In this document: piece by piece, positions 44,990 through 56,436 of the stretch
Layout of the letters: every line of letters starts with the position of its first letter
Numbering within the stretch: position 1 is the stretch's first letter
NCBI RefSeq assembly: GCF_949987515.2
Contig: NC_082697.1
Location: 86,798,554-86,862,553 of the forward strand
Origin: Delphinus delphis
Taxonomy: Eukaryota; Chordata; Mammalia; Artiodactyla; Delphinidae
Length of the DNA stretch: 64,000 nucleotides
Direction of reading: 5' to 3'
Program-made: the position numbers and the translations under genes
The notes under the pieces: generated by a model
Database searches by the model: none
What the model was told of the DNA's origin: nothing
The model's input: the letters and a program-made list of their open reading frames with translations, nothing else

Positions 44990-45400
44990 CTTGAGTCCTA
45001 TGTAACATTTAGAAAGATTGACAATCTATTGAAACAACAAAAAATATCAATATTTATATTTGGACTATATTCTCAAACTGCAGTGTGATATAACTTCTAA
45101 TTAATAAGCATTTTATAATTAGACTTTTGAAATATTCTCTTAAGTCTTGAGTCAAAGAGGAAATAAAAATACTGCACTTAAATTGTACAATGATGAAGGG
45201 AATGTCATATGTTTGATTATGGGATTCAGCTAAGACTTTGAGAAAAAAAAACTTCAGGATTAAATGTTTCCATTAGTGAACAAAAAAATAACAAAAGCCA
45301 AGAATTTAGGAAGACATGAAAACACAGCTAAAGGGAAAACAGGAAGAAGGAATAAATGAAAAACAATTTATATTTTTAAAAAACGGATTATTAGTGACAC
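44990..45400 (+). mobile_element. Old L1/HAL1-like fragment, sense
   Basis: CAGTGTGATATAACTTCTAA, then CTTGAGTCAAAGAGGAAATA, then GGGATTCAGCTAAGACTTTG. These match the L1-type ORF2 text GGGTCAAAGAGGAAATC and GGATGCAGCTAAAGC in order. AT-rich and without an intact frame. Confidence 0.6.
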
Positions 45401-45404
45401 GTGT

Positions 45405-46585
45405 AAACCCTCAAGCTGATTCTTGGAAGCCGCATCGACACCCGAAGGCAGGTGTAGTGTGTGTTTAATAAGGCAGCCAGGTGGTGCCGATCGCGCCGAA
45501 GTTGGCAAATCACTGTGATGGTGTCCTTTAAGGCAGGCACATTCGCCTGATTGAAAACCACTGATGAGCGACTGCACCGTTCCTGAAAAGTACGTGCTGT
45601 GTCCTTCAGGTGTTTGGGGACATCAGAAGGTAGATGCCCTCCAGGTGTGGTCCATGCGGCAGCAGCAGCATGTCGGGAATGCAGGTTCCCTCCGCCCACC
45701 CCCACCCCCCGCCTCCCCCCGCCGCAGATGCTCTGAGTCAGGGGCTCTGGAGGCGGCGCCCAAGACTTTCCTTTAACAGGCTCCCCAGGAGATTCTGGTT
45801 GAGATCCTGAGATCACTCCCCGCAAAGTACGGTAAGAAGCCAGGGCAAACCTGCAAATAAGGAGGGGAATTCTGGAAGCCTGCAGACAACACAGGAGCCT
45901 GTGTCTGAGAGGCTGCAGGTTCCCTGGGGCCGAACATGGCTCTGATACAGGTATTCTGTGCCCAGAGGGACAGGGCACCATGCCCAGGACACAGAGGGGA
46001 GTGGATCAGAGACCCCAGCCTAAGGCCAGCACCCAGCAAGGGCTACACCCTCCACGAGCCTCAGCCAGGGAGGAAATCGTCTCAGCCTTGGTCCTGGGAA
46101 AGCTGGGGTTTTTTTTTAAATCCCCCGGGAATCTGTGGCACTGGCCAGCCACGCTGTGGGTTTGGAACAGGAATGTTATACTCTGCATGTTCCCCAAATG
46201 GCAAGGTAACGATTACCATTTGAAGTGAGCCTGTAGTGCCCCAGGCACCTGCCTGAAGCAAACAGGAACACACCCCAAGCCAGGCCTCCTAGAATTTCCA
46301 TGGTCAAGGTCAAACATATATGTATTTATGGTTCTGTAAAGTCACAAAACATACAAGAAAGAGATCACCCCAAATAACAAACAGAACTAGGTCCGCGGAG
46401 ACGCAGCAAAAGCAGGAGATAAAAGAGACGTGTTTAGTATGTTTAAAGACACAAAATAGGAACATGAAGACGTAATAAAGAATATAAAAATTAAGAAAAC
46501 TGTAAAATAGAACAAATATAATCATGAAAAAATTTTAGTCATTGGAAAGATTAAACAGGTCAACACAGCTGAACAGAGAATTAGA
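45405..46585. other. Intergenic sequence, mostly unclassified
   Basis: It contains the hAT-like fragment at 45640. The remainder (45800-46585) goes from mid-GC unique sequence to AT-rich text at 46310-46560 that may be old L1. No gene is supported. Confidence 0.35.
45640..45800 (-). mobile_element. hAT-type (MER-class) DNA transposon fossil, antisense
   Basis: Read on the minus strand: CCAGAATCTCCTGGGGAGCC then TGTTAAAGGAAAGTC, CAGAGCCCCTGACTCAGAGC, and GCTGCTGCTGCCGCATGG with ACCACACCTGGAGG. These match the widespread element with ATCACCTGGAGGGCTTGTTAAA, GATTCAGTAGG and GATGCTGCTGGTCC. A GAAAACCACTGATGAG at 45555 may be its decayed terminus. Confidence 0.5.
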
Positions 46586-46589
46586 AAAT

Positions 46590-47130
46590 GATGAACTAAA
46601 AGTAGACCCAAAGAGCGACACACTGAATGCAGAGCAGCGGAAGGGCTGAACTCAGGGGAACACAGCTTGGGGGAGAATCAGGGTGCTGGAAGGTGAGTCG
46701 GGGAAGCCCCAGGGATGTCGCACAGAGAAAGGAGTGAACAAACAGCTCAGGAGACGCGGACGGTCAAGTGAGAAGCTCAGTCTAACTGTTGCTGCTAAAA
46801 GAAACACGGGGGAGGATGGGGAAGAGATGGCTGAGAACTTCCCAGAACTGACAGAAGATACCAATTCCAGAGCAGGGAAGCACAGGTGAACCCAGTACAG
46901 GGCAAGGAGAAATCCACTCCGAGGTCCATCGCAGTGAAACTGCAGTAAACACCAAGACAGACCTTAACAGAAGGCCACCTACACACTCCAGTGAACAGAC
47001 TGCAGCCTGACTTCCTAACAGAAAGTAAAGGAGGAACAACGAAAAGGAAAAGGAAACCAGCTTCCAAGTTTACAGGGAAAATAACTGTTGCAGAAACGGT
47101 GTGTAACTGTGTATCCAACAAAATTATCTT
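46590..47130 (+). mobile_element. Old L1 5'/ORF1-region fragment, sense
   Basis: GAGATGGCTGAGAACTTCCC then AGAACTGACAGAAGATACCA, and GGTCCATCGCAGTGAAACTG then CAGTAAACACC. This is the usual L1M text before and within ORF1 (GCTGAGAACTTCCC...CATAGTAAAACTGCAGAAA). Confidence 0.65.
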
Positions 47131-47134
47131 TCAA

Positions 47135-47735
47135 AATTGAGGAAGAAGAATGGTTCCAAGAGGAGGTAGGTATGAGGTGCAGGAGGAACGTTAAGAAAAT
47201 TGGGGATCTATAGATGCCTCTAGAAACAGATACAGATACATCTAAGTTATAGATGTGGGGGCACAGCTAAGCCAGCCATAGTGACAGTGTCTGCTCCGTA
47301 GGGTTAAAAAACCAAAACGACCTGACAGATAGACAGCACGTGAGCTGGCGGGGCAGTGATTCCAGTCAAAGCAGTCGGGTTCTCAGGTAGCTTCTGGAGA
47401 AGGGTAAAAACGTGGATTAATTTTCTGTTTTGTTAAATTAGGCGTGCATTTTCGAGAATAACCAGCGAAAGAATACATATTAATAGGCAAACCAGTAGTT
47501 TTTTAGAAAAGGAGAGACAGGGAAACCTCTTAATTCAAAGAATGAAAAGAAAAGAAAAGACTACAGAAAAGAGTGACAAAAAGAAAGCATGAAATGAAAT
47601 AAAATGGAACAAATCAGTCAGAATATTCATGATAAATGTAATCTTCCAATTAGAAGACCTTTTGGACTAGACACACACACACCCAATCTAGTTATAGACT
47701 GTTTAAAAGAGACACACCTAAGCGGGGGTGGGGGA
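47135..47735. other. AT-rich intergenic, probably L1-derived
   Basis: AT-rich text with AAAAGAAAAGAAAAG near 47544 and CAAATCAGTCAGAATATTCA. No clear frame or family hallmark. It lies between two sense L1 pieces and is probably part of the same decayed element. Confidence 0.35.
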
Positions 47736-47741
47736 GGGACA

Positions 47742-47955
47742 GCCTGGGAGTTTAGGATTAGCAGATGTGCACTATCGTGTAGAGAATGGACCAACAACAA
47801 GGTCCTACTGTAGAGCACGGGGAACTATATTCAATATCCTGTGACAGACCATCATGGAAAAGAATATGAAAACATGCATATATAACTGAAAAACTTTGTT
47901 GTACAGCAGGAATCAACAACATTGTAAATCAACTGTACTTCAATAAAAATAAATA
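47742..47955 (+). mobile_element. L1 3' UTR and tail, sense
   Basis: AGGATTAGCAGATGTGCACT, CAACAAGGTCCTACTGTAGA, GGAACTATATTCAATATCCT, and TTGTAAATCAACTGTACTTC with AATAAAAATAAATAAG. It is the same 3' UTR as the L1 at 11640-11880. The element is truncated to its last 200 bp, or continues from unrecognised sequence upstream. Confidence 0.88.
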
Positions 47956-47959
47956 AGAG

Positions 47960-48450
47960 ATACACCTAAAACTTTACTGCAAAGGTAGGTTGAACGTAAA
48001 AGGAAGGAAATGAAGATTCTAATAAAAATGCGGAAAGCATTACCAGGGATAGAGAGTCACTGCATAGCGACAGAGGTTCCATGGGACAGGAGTGTAACCG
48101 GACGAGGCGAGCACCGAACCCAAGCTCGGCTCCTGGCTGCTTGAGAGGCCGAAGCTTGAGAGACACACGTTGGTGGAAAAGACACACGCTGGTTGCTTTA
48201 TTTGGGAGGCCAGCAGCCCGGGACGACGGTGGGTGGCGTCCGAGAGCATCTCCCAGCTGCTGGGTGGGGGAGGGGCCTCAGGGCACAGGAGCGGCTCGCG
48301 CAGGATTCTCCGCGCAGGATTATCCGCAGGCTTGGCGTCCAGGTGAAGTTTCCACAGTCGCCCATCTTCTGGTTTCAAGTGGTCTGGGGTCTCCATGCTT
48401 GTGGTCGGCAGTTTTCACGTGGTGGGGTCTGCTTTCTGTAAAAACAACCT
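47960..48450. other. Intergenic unique sequence
   Basis: No recognised element. A short direct repeat GCGCAGGATTCTCC / GCGCAGGATTATCC lies at 48299-48324. No gene is supported. Confidence 0.4.
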
Positions 48451-48455
48451 AGGGG

Positions 48456-48755
48456 GGCTTCCTGGGGGCGCAGCGGTTAGGAGCCCGCCTGCCAGTGCAG
48501 GGGACACGGGCTCGCGCCCTGGCCGGGGAAGATCCCATGTGACGCGGGGCAACTAAGCCCACGAGCCACAGCTACTGAGCCTGCGCTCTAGAGCCCGAGA
48601 ACCACAACTACTGAGCCCGCGTGCCACAACTACTGAAGCCCGTGCGCCCCTAGAGCCCGTGCTCCGCAACAAGAGAAGCCACCGCAATGAGAAGCCCCCG
48701 CACCGCAGCGAAGACCCAACGCAGCCATAAATAAATAAATAACTTTATATAAAAA
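48456..48755 (+). mobile_element. CHR-type SINE (long form), sense
   Basis: The head GGGGCTTCCTGGGGGCGCAG is followed by the CACAACTACTGAGCCCGCGT and GAAGCCCGTGCGCCCCTAGA body, and ATAAATAAATAA before the tail. It lacks the GAGTAG...GCCGCAACTAGAG block seen in the copies at 2973 and 62521, so it is a shorter subfamily or has an internal deletion. Confidence 0.92.
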
Positions 48756-48759
48756 ATGA

Positions 48760-49185
48760 AATAGAAGCACCTTAGGGACGCAGGTCAGCCCTTTATCCGT
48801 ATCTTTCAGGGAACTGGGAGCTCAGTGACCCTGTGTCACTGGTTTATAGTCTAGACTGTGGCCGGTTTCCCGGCCCAGCAGCTAGTCTTTGTTTTTACAT
48901 CTTCATGTTTCCTAATCATTACCTGTCGGGCCAGCCTTTTGAGACTCAGGGAGGCCTGGGAGAGGAAAGCTTTTCTACAAACAAGAGGCAGGCGGAGGAC
49001 ATGGTTGGGGGTCTCTCCCGGGAGGGCTGTATAGGATCCTACTTGGTTTCAATCGCCCCTTTTTTTCTGATACTCCTCAGGCCTGAGGGGAACAGGTACA
49101 CAACAAGAAAGGGAGTAGTTTTGGATGGAGAGGTTAATCATAAACTCAGCAGAGGAACTCAGTTTCAGGGGACTCGGTTTTAGAA
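48760..49185. other. Intergenic unique sequence
   Basis: No recognised element. A 116-codon open frame (48833-49183) has no recognisable domain. Confidence 0.4.
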
Positions 49186-49189
49186 GAAC

Positions 49190-50760
49190 ACAGTAGTTCT
49201 GAACTTGAATATACCTATTAGCCTGACTTGTATTTTAGAAAGAAGACAAGTTACAGAACTACAAGAGGTCATTGACAAACCCACCAGCACGTTGTTGGGA
49301 GATTTTAATATGCCTCTCAGTAACAGACAGGACAAGCAGATAAAAGTCAGTAAGGATTTAGAAGGTTGGAACAACAAGAGTAACAAATTTGACCTACAAG
49401 ATTTTGATAGAACTCTTCATGCAATAATTGGAGAATATACTTTCTTTTTAAGTGCACTCGGAACATTATAAAATTGACTCTGTTAGGTCATAAATCGAAT
49501 CTCAGCAGACAGGACTGAAGCACAGAAGGAACATTCTCTGATCGTAGCAGAAGCAGAGGGGAAATCAAAACAGGGAAGCATCCCTGAAAATCTTCATCTG
49601 GAAACTTAAAAACATAGTTCTAATTCCTCATGGCTAAAAAAAAGTCTCATAATGGAAATTTTAAAATACTTAGGACTAAATAATGAAAATTATCAAAAGA
49701 CAATAATGAATTTAATACCGTCTCTAATGTGGTACTTAAAGGGTGATTTATAATCATAAGTGCACATATTGGAAGAAAAAAACCCTAAAAATCAATGAAT
49801 TAAGTATCTAAAAGTTAGCAAGCAATGTGAATTCCCTGGTGGTGCAGTGGTTAGGGCTCCGCGCTTTCACTGCCCCGGGCCGCGTTCAGTCGCTGGTTGG
49901 GGAACTAAGATCCCGCAAGTTGCGTGGCCAGGAAAAAAAAAAGTTCCAAAGAGAATGGAAGAGAAATTTAAAAAAAAAATAAAAATTTAGTAGACTAGAA
50001 AATCAAGATGGAAAGGGGAGAAATGAGAAAGATAAAGTTGTTTTTTTTAAAGACTAAATACAGCTGATAACGGTGTGCACGACTGATCAACTTTTAAGAA
50101 GATGGAAAACGCCAATAAAGCTATTGGGACTGGGAAAGGGATGTTACTGCAGGTGGCAGGAGAGATTTAAAAGTTAATAGGGGAATATTAGGAACGTCTT
50201 TTTGCCAATAAATTTTAAAATATAGATGAAACAGACAAGTTTCCAGGAAAATACAAATTACCAAAACTGATTCAAAAGCTTCCACCCGAACTGTGCTGTA
50301 ATAACAACAAAAATTGAATCAGTATTTCAGAAATCTTTCCATAATATGAAAACCGGGCTCAGCCTTTGTATGGGTAAGTTCTAGCAAAACATTCAAGGCA
50401 GGGATGCAGGTCTGCAGAAACTTGTGCACTTAGAGGAGTATAAATTGGTATGGCTGTTCTGAAAAATAATTTCAAATTCTCTAGCCATGTCGATGATGTG
50501 ATACCTTTGGCCAGGAATCCCACGCCTCGGTACAGACCTGCTCCAGGAAGCATGGACTGGGGTGGGGTAGGGGTGCAGCATCACCGTGCACAAGAGGAAA
50601 GGCACTAGAAACACCTCAGTTTCCATTAACAGCAGTGAATAAGCGCACTGTTGTATGTTCACACGGTGGACCACAACACACAAGTCAGGGTAGATGAAGT
50701 GCGGCCACACGTGTCAATACGTGAACCTGTTTTTCTTAAGTTTGTCTGTTTTATCTCCAG
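49190..50760 (+). mobile_element. Old L1 (L1M-class, ORF2), sense, split by a SINE
   Basis: The endonuclease part is still readable as GDFNMPLSNRQDK and DRTLHAIIGEYTFF at about 49300-49450, matching the L1 GDFN...EYTFF region. It is followed by CTTAGGACTAAATAATGAAA-type text and GAGTATAAATTGGTATGGC (50435), with TTCACACGGTGGACCACAAC near 50660. The reverse-transcriptase region is largely missing. A CHR-2-like SINE interrupts it at 49829. Confidence 0.75.
49829..49942 (+). mobile_element. CHR-2-like SINE, sense, in L1
   Basis: GAATTCCCTGGTGGTGCAGT, GGTTAGGGCTCCGCGCTTTC, GGTTGGGGAACTAAGATCCC and a 10-base A tail. Same short type as the copies at 20742 and 23821. Confidence 0.88.
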
Positions 50761-50879
50761 TCCAGTACCACGCACACGCACACGCATACTGCATCCACTT
50801 GAACTTGCCCGACACACTGCGTCCTTTTGAATGGCAGGGACAGAGCCGTACGCGGCAGTCCCCAAGCTGCTGGTGACAT

Positions 50880-51245
50880 TAGTTAGATTTGGTCTTTCGG
50901 AAAGAAGACAGCTGAACTTCTAAGAAGCCGAGCCCTTAGCCAGAGAAGTAAGAGCCCTAGAGCTACCAGCCATGGAAACCTGAAACACATGCAGACGCCC
51001 CACCCCCTTTCCAGGGACCAGGCTTGAGACCCTCTCCCTCTGGGAGTGGAATTCCAAGAAATGATGAAGGAGCTGGTGGAGTTTCCCAGGACACTCCCCG
51101 TCCAATGAGAGAACACTTTCCTGCCCTTTCTGGAAGCTGGGACACACCCACTTGCTCTCCTCCCTTAAGGAGGTTTCCTGCAGTCCTATAAGGTGTGTAA
51201 CCCGCTGAAATAAGCCTGGTTGGTTCCGTCCTCCTGTCTGAGTGA
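50880..51245 (+). mobile_element. Possible solo LTR of an endogenous retrovirus
   Basis: The right part has the layout of an LTR R/U5 region. A TATA-like CTATAAGG is followed by TGTGTAACCCGCTGAAATAA (polyadenylation-like), then a pyrimidine-rich CCGTCCTCCTGTCTGAGTGA. The left part shows no clear TG start and I do not recognise the family. No retroviral gene is adjacent. Confidence 0.35.
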
Positions 51246-51729
51246 GGTACAGATCCACTGACTATGGTGGGCAGTCAGGGAAGGCATTCCCTTGCACGAA
51301 GCTCTCAGCCTGTCCCCGAAAGGAGAGGCAGTGGGAAGGGGTGGAGACAGGCAGTTGCTCATCTCAGGATCTCAGGGGAGGGAGTGGGGGGGAGAGTTTA
51401 CAGGGCGGAATGTTTCGCTGGGGTTTAAACGTCAACCAGGCTTATGCGTCTGAAGCACCTTCTTAGGCCGAAGGTCAGCCTGTCATGGCCAAATAACCTT
51501 GTCCCTGGACTGGTCGAGACCAGTGGGCTGACCCCCCTCCGGCCGTTTCCCCATCCCCTACCCGCTCCACTCCCCGCAGCTGCCTTAAAGTCAGCTCCTT
51601 GGCCTGGATTGCGGGTCAGAGGAGTCACAGGGACTCCCAGGGGCTCCAGCGCCCCCACAGCTCTCCCCTTCAGGTTTGCGAAGGCTTCTCCAAGACCCTT
51701 GCCCCGTGTTGGGCCCAGCTAGGCCCCCA

Positions 51730-51895
51730 GGATTGCCCTGCAGTCACCTCGTATCCTCCTCTTTCCTAACTTTCATCGCCCGGGTCTGACTTCCACTAGA
51801 CTCTAAATTCCGTGAGTCTGTCCATTTCACTACTGGGTCCTTACTTAGCTCTTGGCCCATAACAGGTGGTTAATAAACGTGTTCAGTGGATGAGT
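51730..51895 (+). mobile_element. L2-like LINE 3' end fragment
   Basis: CACTAGACTCTAAATTCCGT then GAGTCTGTCC, and CTTGGCCCATAACAGGTGG then TTAATAAACGTG match the L2 end CACTAGAATGTAAGCTCC...GGCACATAGTAGG...AATAAATG. An opposite-strand reading as another old LINE is possible. Confidence 0.5.
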
Positions 51896-52094
51896 GCATC
51901 TAAGTCCTGAGTGGGCAGCGGAAGGGAGTCCAGAATACAGATGGGATCGAGGCTGGGGTCCCTGCTGACGCTGCCTCAGTGGCACTGGGAAGGGTGACTC
52001 CTGGCCCAGGGCCTTGCCCAAGGGTTGACCTAGGAGACTGCCCCCTCCGCCCCTTCCCTTGTTCTCATCACTGACGGAGGCATGGGCAGGGCAT

Positions 52095-52260
52095 CTGAAC
52101 ACCTGGGCCCCGGTCCGGGTCTTCCGTCTCCAGATTGACCCCTGCCCTTGGGCAAGGCACTTAATCCCTGTGGGTCACCACGCTTTCCTCACCTGTAAAC
52201 TGAGAGGCCTGGCCCAGCTAACCTACAGGGTGCGTCAGGGCTCTGAAACCCTAGTCCATA
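52095..52260 (+). mobile_element. MIR SINE, sense
   Basis: CCCTTGGGCAAGGCACTTAA, TCCCTGTGGGTCACCACGCT, TTCCTCACCTGTAAACTGAG and GAGGCCTGGCCCAGCTAA match the forward MIR core in order with little loss. Confidence 0.85.
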
Positions 52261-53224
52261 ATAAAAACCACAGGTGACCCCAATCTAGTCCCCAAGCTCA
52301 AGGTTTTGAGTGATTTGGAAACAGAATGATGAATTAGAGAGACACTGGACATGGCACAAGTCAAGACAAAGTGGGGGACTTAAAGCTTATAGGTTGTAAA
52401 TAAATACCTGTTGAATGACGGAGTATGTGAATGAATGAATGAATGAATGGTGTAAGGAAGGCAAATAGGGAAGCAGAGTCAGGTTCCAGGCAGACTGGGA
52501 TCAGAAAGGCAACCTGTTTCCCAGCTCGCGGCCTAACAGTGGGGCTGCCTCTCTGCCACGAGCACTTAAGTCCTCATCCTCCCGTCCTGCTGCCCTCAAC
52601 ATCCTCCCTACAAGGTGGGACTGGACTGAGCTGAATCCCCTCCCCCAAGGCCCCTGGACCCCCTCTGCCTCTGAAGCCCCAGCAAGGGTCAGGGGGAGCT
52701 GCACCCTTCCTCTGGGCTGCCTGTACAGGTGTGGCCAGGGGGCAAGGCTAGAGGATTCCTCTGGAACCTTCTTGAAGGGCTTAACTTGCAAGTCCCTCTC
52801 CTTTTCTCCTTCTGTCACCTCACTGAGGATAAGACGAAGCGTAGACTGAGAGGGGACCAGCTGGGGAGGCGGGATGCTGTGTGGCCACATCCTGGCCCAC
52901 CCAAGAGCACTGGAACCACAGAGCCGTCCGAGGGTACCCTAGCGAGGCCCTGCAGCCTTATCCCGACTCCAGGGTCTCCTGAAAGGGGCTGAGGGTCTCG
53001 CCAGGGCCAGGCCAGGGTCCCAGGACTTAGCTCAGTGACCTGGAAGGACGAACAGTACCAGCTTCAAGTGCGGGAATCACAGGCTTCTGGTCTCCCTGTC
53101 CTGGCCCTGCCCCTTCTGGTTTTTGGTTTAACGTCAGCCCTTCTGCACAGGGAGGAGAGACGCAGGGAAGAAGAGAAGGAGGCGATCGGGACTTCCCAAC
53201 CCAGAGCCCCTTCAAGGCAGTAAT

Positions 53225-53940
53225 TTATGCTAGACAAAGAGATCGCTGACTCTGCTGATGAACAAACAAATGCAATGACCAAACAAACAAGACACATCGC
53301 AGTGCGTCAAGAAGGGCAGTGAGATCGGGAGAGAGGAAGACGAGTGGGGAGAGCGGGGCAGGCCCAGGCGGGGTCCTCCGGGCAGGCTGGCAACGCCTCT
53401 CTGGAGGGGGGCCAGCTGGCTTGGGGCTGCTCTCGTTGGCTTTTCCTTCAAACATCATGACTAGCTTGAGCACCGCCGACCGTTTTCCCAGCATCATGTT
53501 CACAAAGTCTCAGTAGGAGGTGGTGTCGCTGACAGCGCCCGCCACCTCCGAGATCATCTTCTTCATCTCCAGGTGGGTCTTGGGGACCCCACGCTTCTCC
53601 ATCATCCTCTTCAGAGACATCAGATCAATCTCGCCCTCACTGTTCAGGTCAAACTCCGGGTACTTCTCTTTAAAGGCCGCAAGTTTTTCCGGCAGGTTCT
53701 CTTCATCACTGTACTTCTGGTCACAGAGGAGCTCCCGGTTGATCTCGGCCGGCCTCCTCTCCTGCCGGGCTTTGAGCAAACAGAGCGCTTTCCCTCCTTG
53801 CAACCTGTTGCCGAGCGCGACGGACGTGGTGAGCACCGGGCTTCCGCCGGCTCGGGGCTTCGCGACCGCGGCAAAGGGACGAGGGGGAGGGGCGGGCGCC
53901 TGGTCCAAGCTGCGCGGCGTGTGGCGGCGGGATCAGTACA
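53225..53940 (-). pseudogene. AIF1L: AIF1L (IBA2) processed pseudogene
   Basis: A continuous intronless copy of allograft inflammatory factor 1-like, an actin-bundling EF-hand protein. On the minus strand it reads [20 protein letters not shown], then [20 protein letters not shown]. The EF-hand follows with [20 protein letters not shown], then [16 protein letters not shown]. After that come [20 protein letters not shown] and [11 protein letters not shown]. Breaks seen: the start ATG is ACG at 53825-53827. An in-frame TGA at 53510-53512 replaces the arginine codon before DFVNMM. About two bases are lost after GPPPER (near 53400), and the stop after ASLP is GGA. Absence of introns across several exon joins shows it came from mRNA. 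The parent gene lies elsewhere in mammals. The 5' UTR-like part runs to about 53940, next to a later SINE. The upstream open frame starting at 53908 is UTR translation, not protein. Confidence 0.93.
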
Positions 53941-53976
53941 TGAATCTCAAAATTGGGTTTAAAACATCAAGTTGCA

Positions 53977-54289
53977 GGGCTTCCCTGGGGGCACAGTGGT
54001 TAAGAATTGGCCTGGCAATGCAGGGGACATGGGTTCGAGCCCTGGTCCAGGAAGATCCCACATGCCGCGGAGCAACTAAGCCCGTATGCGACTACTACTG
54101 AGCCTGCGCTCTAGAGCCCATGAGCCACAACTACTGAGCCTGCACTCTAGAGCCCGCGAGCCACAACTACTGAGCCCGCACGCCTAGAGCCCGTGCTCCG
54201 CAACAAGAGAAGCCACCGCGATGAGAAGCCCGCGTGCCGCAACAAAGACCCAACACAGCCAAAAGTAAACAAATAATTAATTAAAAAAA
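53977..54289 (+). mobile_element. CHR-type SINE (long form), sense
   Basis: GGGCTTCCCTGGGGGCACAG head, GGGTTCGAGCCCTGG B box, CACAACTACTGAGCC units and an A-rich tail. Imperfect target-site duplication AACATCAAGTTGCA at 53963 and AACTTAAGTTGTAA at 54289. The GCGCTCTAGAGCCC...CACTCTAGAGCCCGCG segment is duplicated inside. Confidence 0.93.
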
Positions 54290-54304
54290 AACTTAAGTTG
54301 TAAA

Positions 54305-55315
54305 AGTATAGATGTACTGTGACATCATTTTTATGTCTAAAAATAATTTTAAAATAACTACCGTATTTATGGATACACACATAAGTAGCACAACCATAAG
54401 GAGAGACAATTGTAATGATAGTAAAGATTAATTCAGACTCTAGTCACCTCTGGTGGCCAGCGGATGGGAGGAGGGAGTGGTTGCAGGAGCATCATAGATT
54501 CTCAGGCGTTCGTTCTGTTATTAAACGTCATGGTTTACACACACACTTTTATGTTATTGTGTGTGTATCAGATACTTTTCATTGAAAAAGGAAAAAGATA
54601 CTGGAACTCGTCAGAGCCCACCGAGGTGGCCGATTGAAACACGTGTCTCCTAATTCTGGTTCCAGAATTCCAGCCGCGGAGTAAATAGTCCCAGTAACTT
54701 TATCCAACTTGGTTTATCTCTCACATTGATCACAATGAACAGCTCCGGAGAGGATATCACAGGCAGCCGTCGAGGTCGCTGTCGAGTAGCAGGGCAGGCC
54801 GATTAGGATCTGAAGTCAAGCCTGAGTCACGACCTGAAACGAGGGAGAGTCGGGGGCTGATTTTCCTCCTTTGATTCCCATTTTGACCCCCGGGTGGGCC
54901 CGTCCCTGCACTTCGTGGCAGCACTGACGGTAAACCCCAGGGGAGATAGAGAGTCTGAAGACAAGGGGAAGGGGCCCCACAGAGCTGGAGGGGGTGGGAG
55001 AACTCCCAGAGGCGAGCGGGTTTCAGGAGGACACGCCCAGCGCCGTGTGTGACCGAGGCTCCCACGGAAGCGCATCAAAGACTTCGAGCCCTGAACCATC
55101 TCCCCAGTCCCAGCCCGCGTGCCGGATGGAGCCCAGCGATGTGGGAAAGGCGTTGGAGTGGAACCCGTAACGGACCACTGCCCACAGAAGGAGAGCTGGA
55201 CTGCGCCGTCTGGGCCTAACCAGGTCGGTCTGCTGGAGCCGCAGCGGCAGTGACAAGGCAACACCCTCCGGAGTGCTAGCCAGGACCCAGGGTCTCCCAG
55301 CACAGTAGGCAAGCG
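54305..55315. other. Intergenic, no recognised element
   Basis: The AT-rich left part (54305-54600) resembles old L1 tails (GTCACCTCTGGTGGCCAGCG, CACTTTTATG). The right part is unique mid-GC sequence. The 182-codon minus frame at 54827-55375 has no domain and overlaps another long frame, so it is not supported as a gene. Confidence 0.4.
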
Positions 55316-56436
55316 TCCAGCACACAATCCCAAATTCCTCAACTCACAGAAGAAGCAGAACGAGGAAAGAGACAACCAACAGATACCAAGCCCAAGGCGA
55401 CTCAGAAGGGAAGGATCAGTTAAAGGGTTTAAAGCAGCTCTTCTAACCGTCCATCGTGAGGATAAGGTGAATAATCTTGAGATGCCTGGAGACGTAGAAG
55501 TTCTCTGCAGAGAAGTAGAAACTAGAAAATATAACCAGAGGGAACGTTTATAATTGAAAGAACGCCATATCTGAAATTAAAAAAAAAAATCACGGGACGG
55601 GCTCAGTAGCAGAATGGAGATGCAGGGGGAAGGGTTCGGGAAACCTGAGGGGGGTCAACAGAAATCATCGCTGTGCAGAACGGAAAACAGAAGTTTGGGG
55701 AGAAAGCACGATCTCGAGGATGAATGGGCAACACCACAGGGTCCAACGTTCCTCTCACGGAAGTCCCAAGAGGAGAGAGAAATTGGCATAGAAAATAATA
55801 CTTGAGGAAATCATGGCCCAAACTTCCTAAATTTGGTGAAAAACTTACATTTAAAGAGCCTTGATCTATTCTTCCATTCTCCAATAGACCCAGATGTCAA
55901 GCCTAAAACTATAAAACCTTTAGAAGAAAAGATAGGAGAGAATCTTTGTGACCTCAGAGTTAGGCAGAGTTTTTTGAGAAACTGATGAATTGGACTGAAT
56001 CAAAGTTAAACACATTTGCTCTGTTCAGAGAATGAAAAGATAACACAGACGGGGAGAAAACATTTGGAAATCACATCTCTTAACAGCTTGTGTCCAGAAT
56101 ATATAAAGAACTCTCGAAACTCAACAATAAGAAAATAAACCAAATCTTAAAATGGGTAAGCTATCACAACATACATGTTTCCAAACAGGATATGCGGACG
56201 GCAAATAAAATGCCTGCGCAGTGCGCAAGTTAGCCCCCAGGGAGATGCCGGTTAAAATGACAGTGAGGCGGCCCTACATGCTGATCAAATGGTGACAGGA
56301 AAGCTGGCAGAACCAGGTCCCAGTGGGCGCTTAGAGCCGGGCAGCTCCTTGTCGCCAGAGGGAATGCAAATGGCACCACGAACCGTTCTTAAACAGTTTC
56401 TTAAGCACACGAGGGCCTTAAAAGCTAGTCATCCCA

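Larger units (their letters stand above)
51250..53220. other. Mid-GC sequence, partly old repeats, possibly AIF1L 3' UTR-derived
   Basis: An L2-like end lies at 51730-51895 and a MIR at 52095-52260. Another L2-like block with a (GAAT)n run lies at 52390-52450. On the minus strand, 52440-53220 continues the AIF1L retrocopy and reads like a mammalian 3' UTR. Human AIF1L mRNA has a long 3' UTR (established), so part of this may belong to the retrocopy. I could not fix the left boundary or find its poly-A (a poly-T on this strand). Confidence 0.4.

Noticed and set aside
53510..53908. A functional EF-hand gene (AIF1L) on the minus strand
   Set aside because: It lacks introns, has a destroyed start codon, an internal stop and a C-terminal frameshift. 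It is a processed pseudogene.
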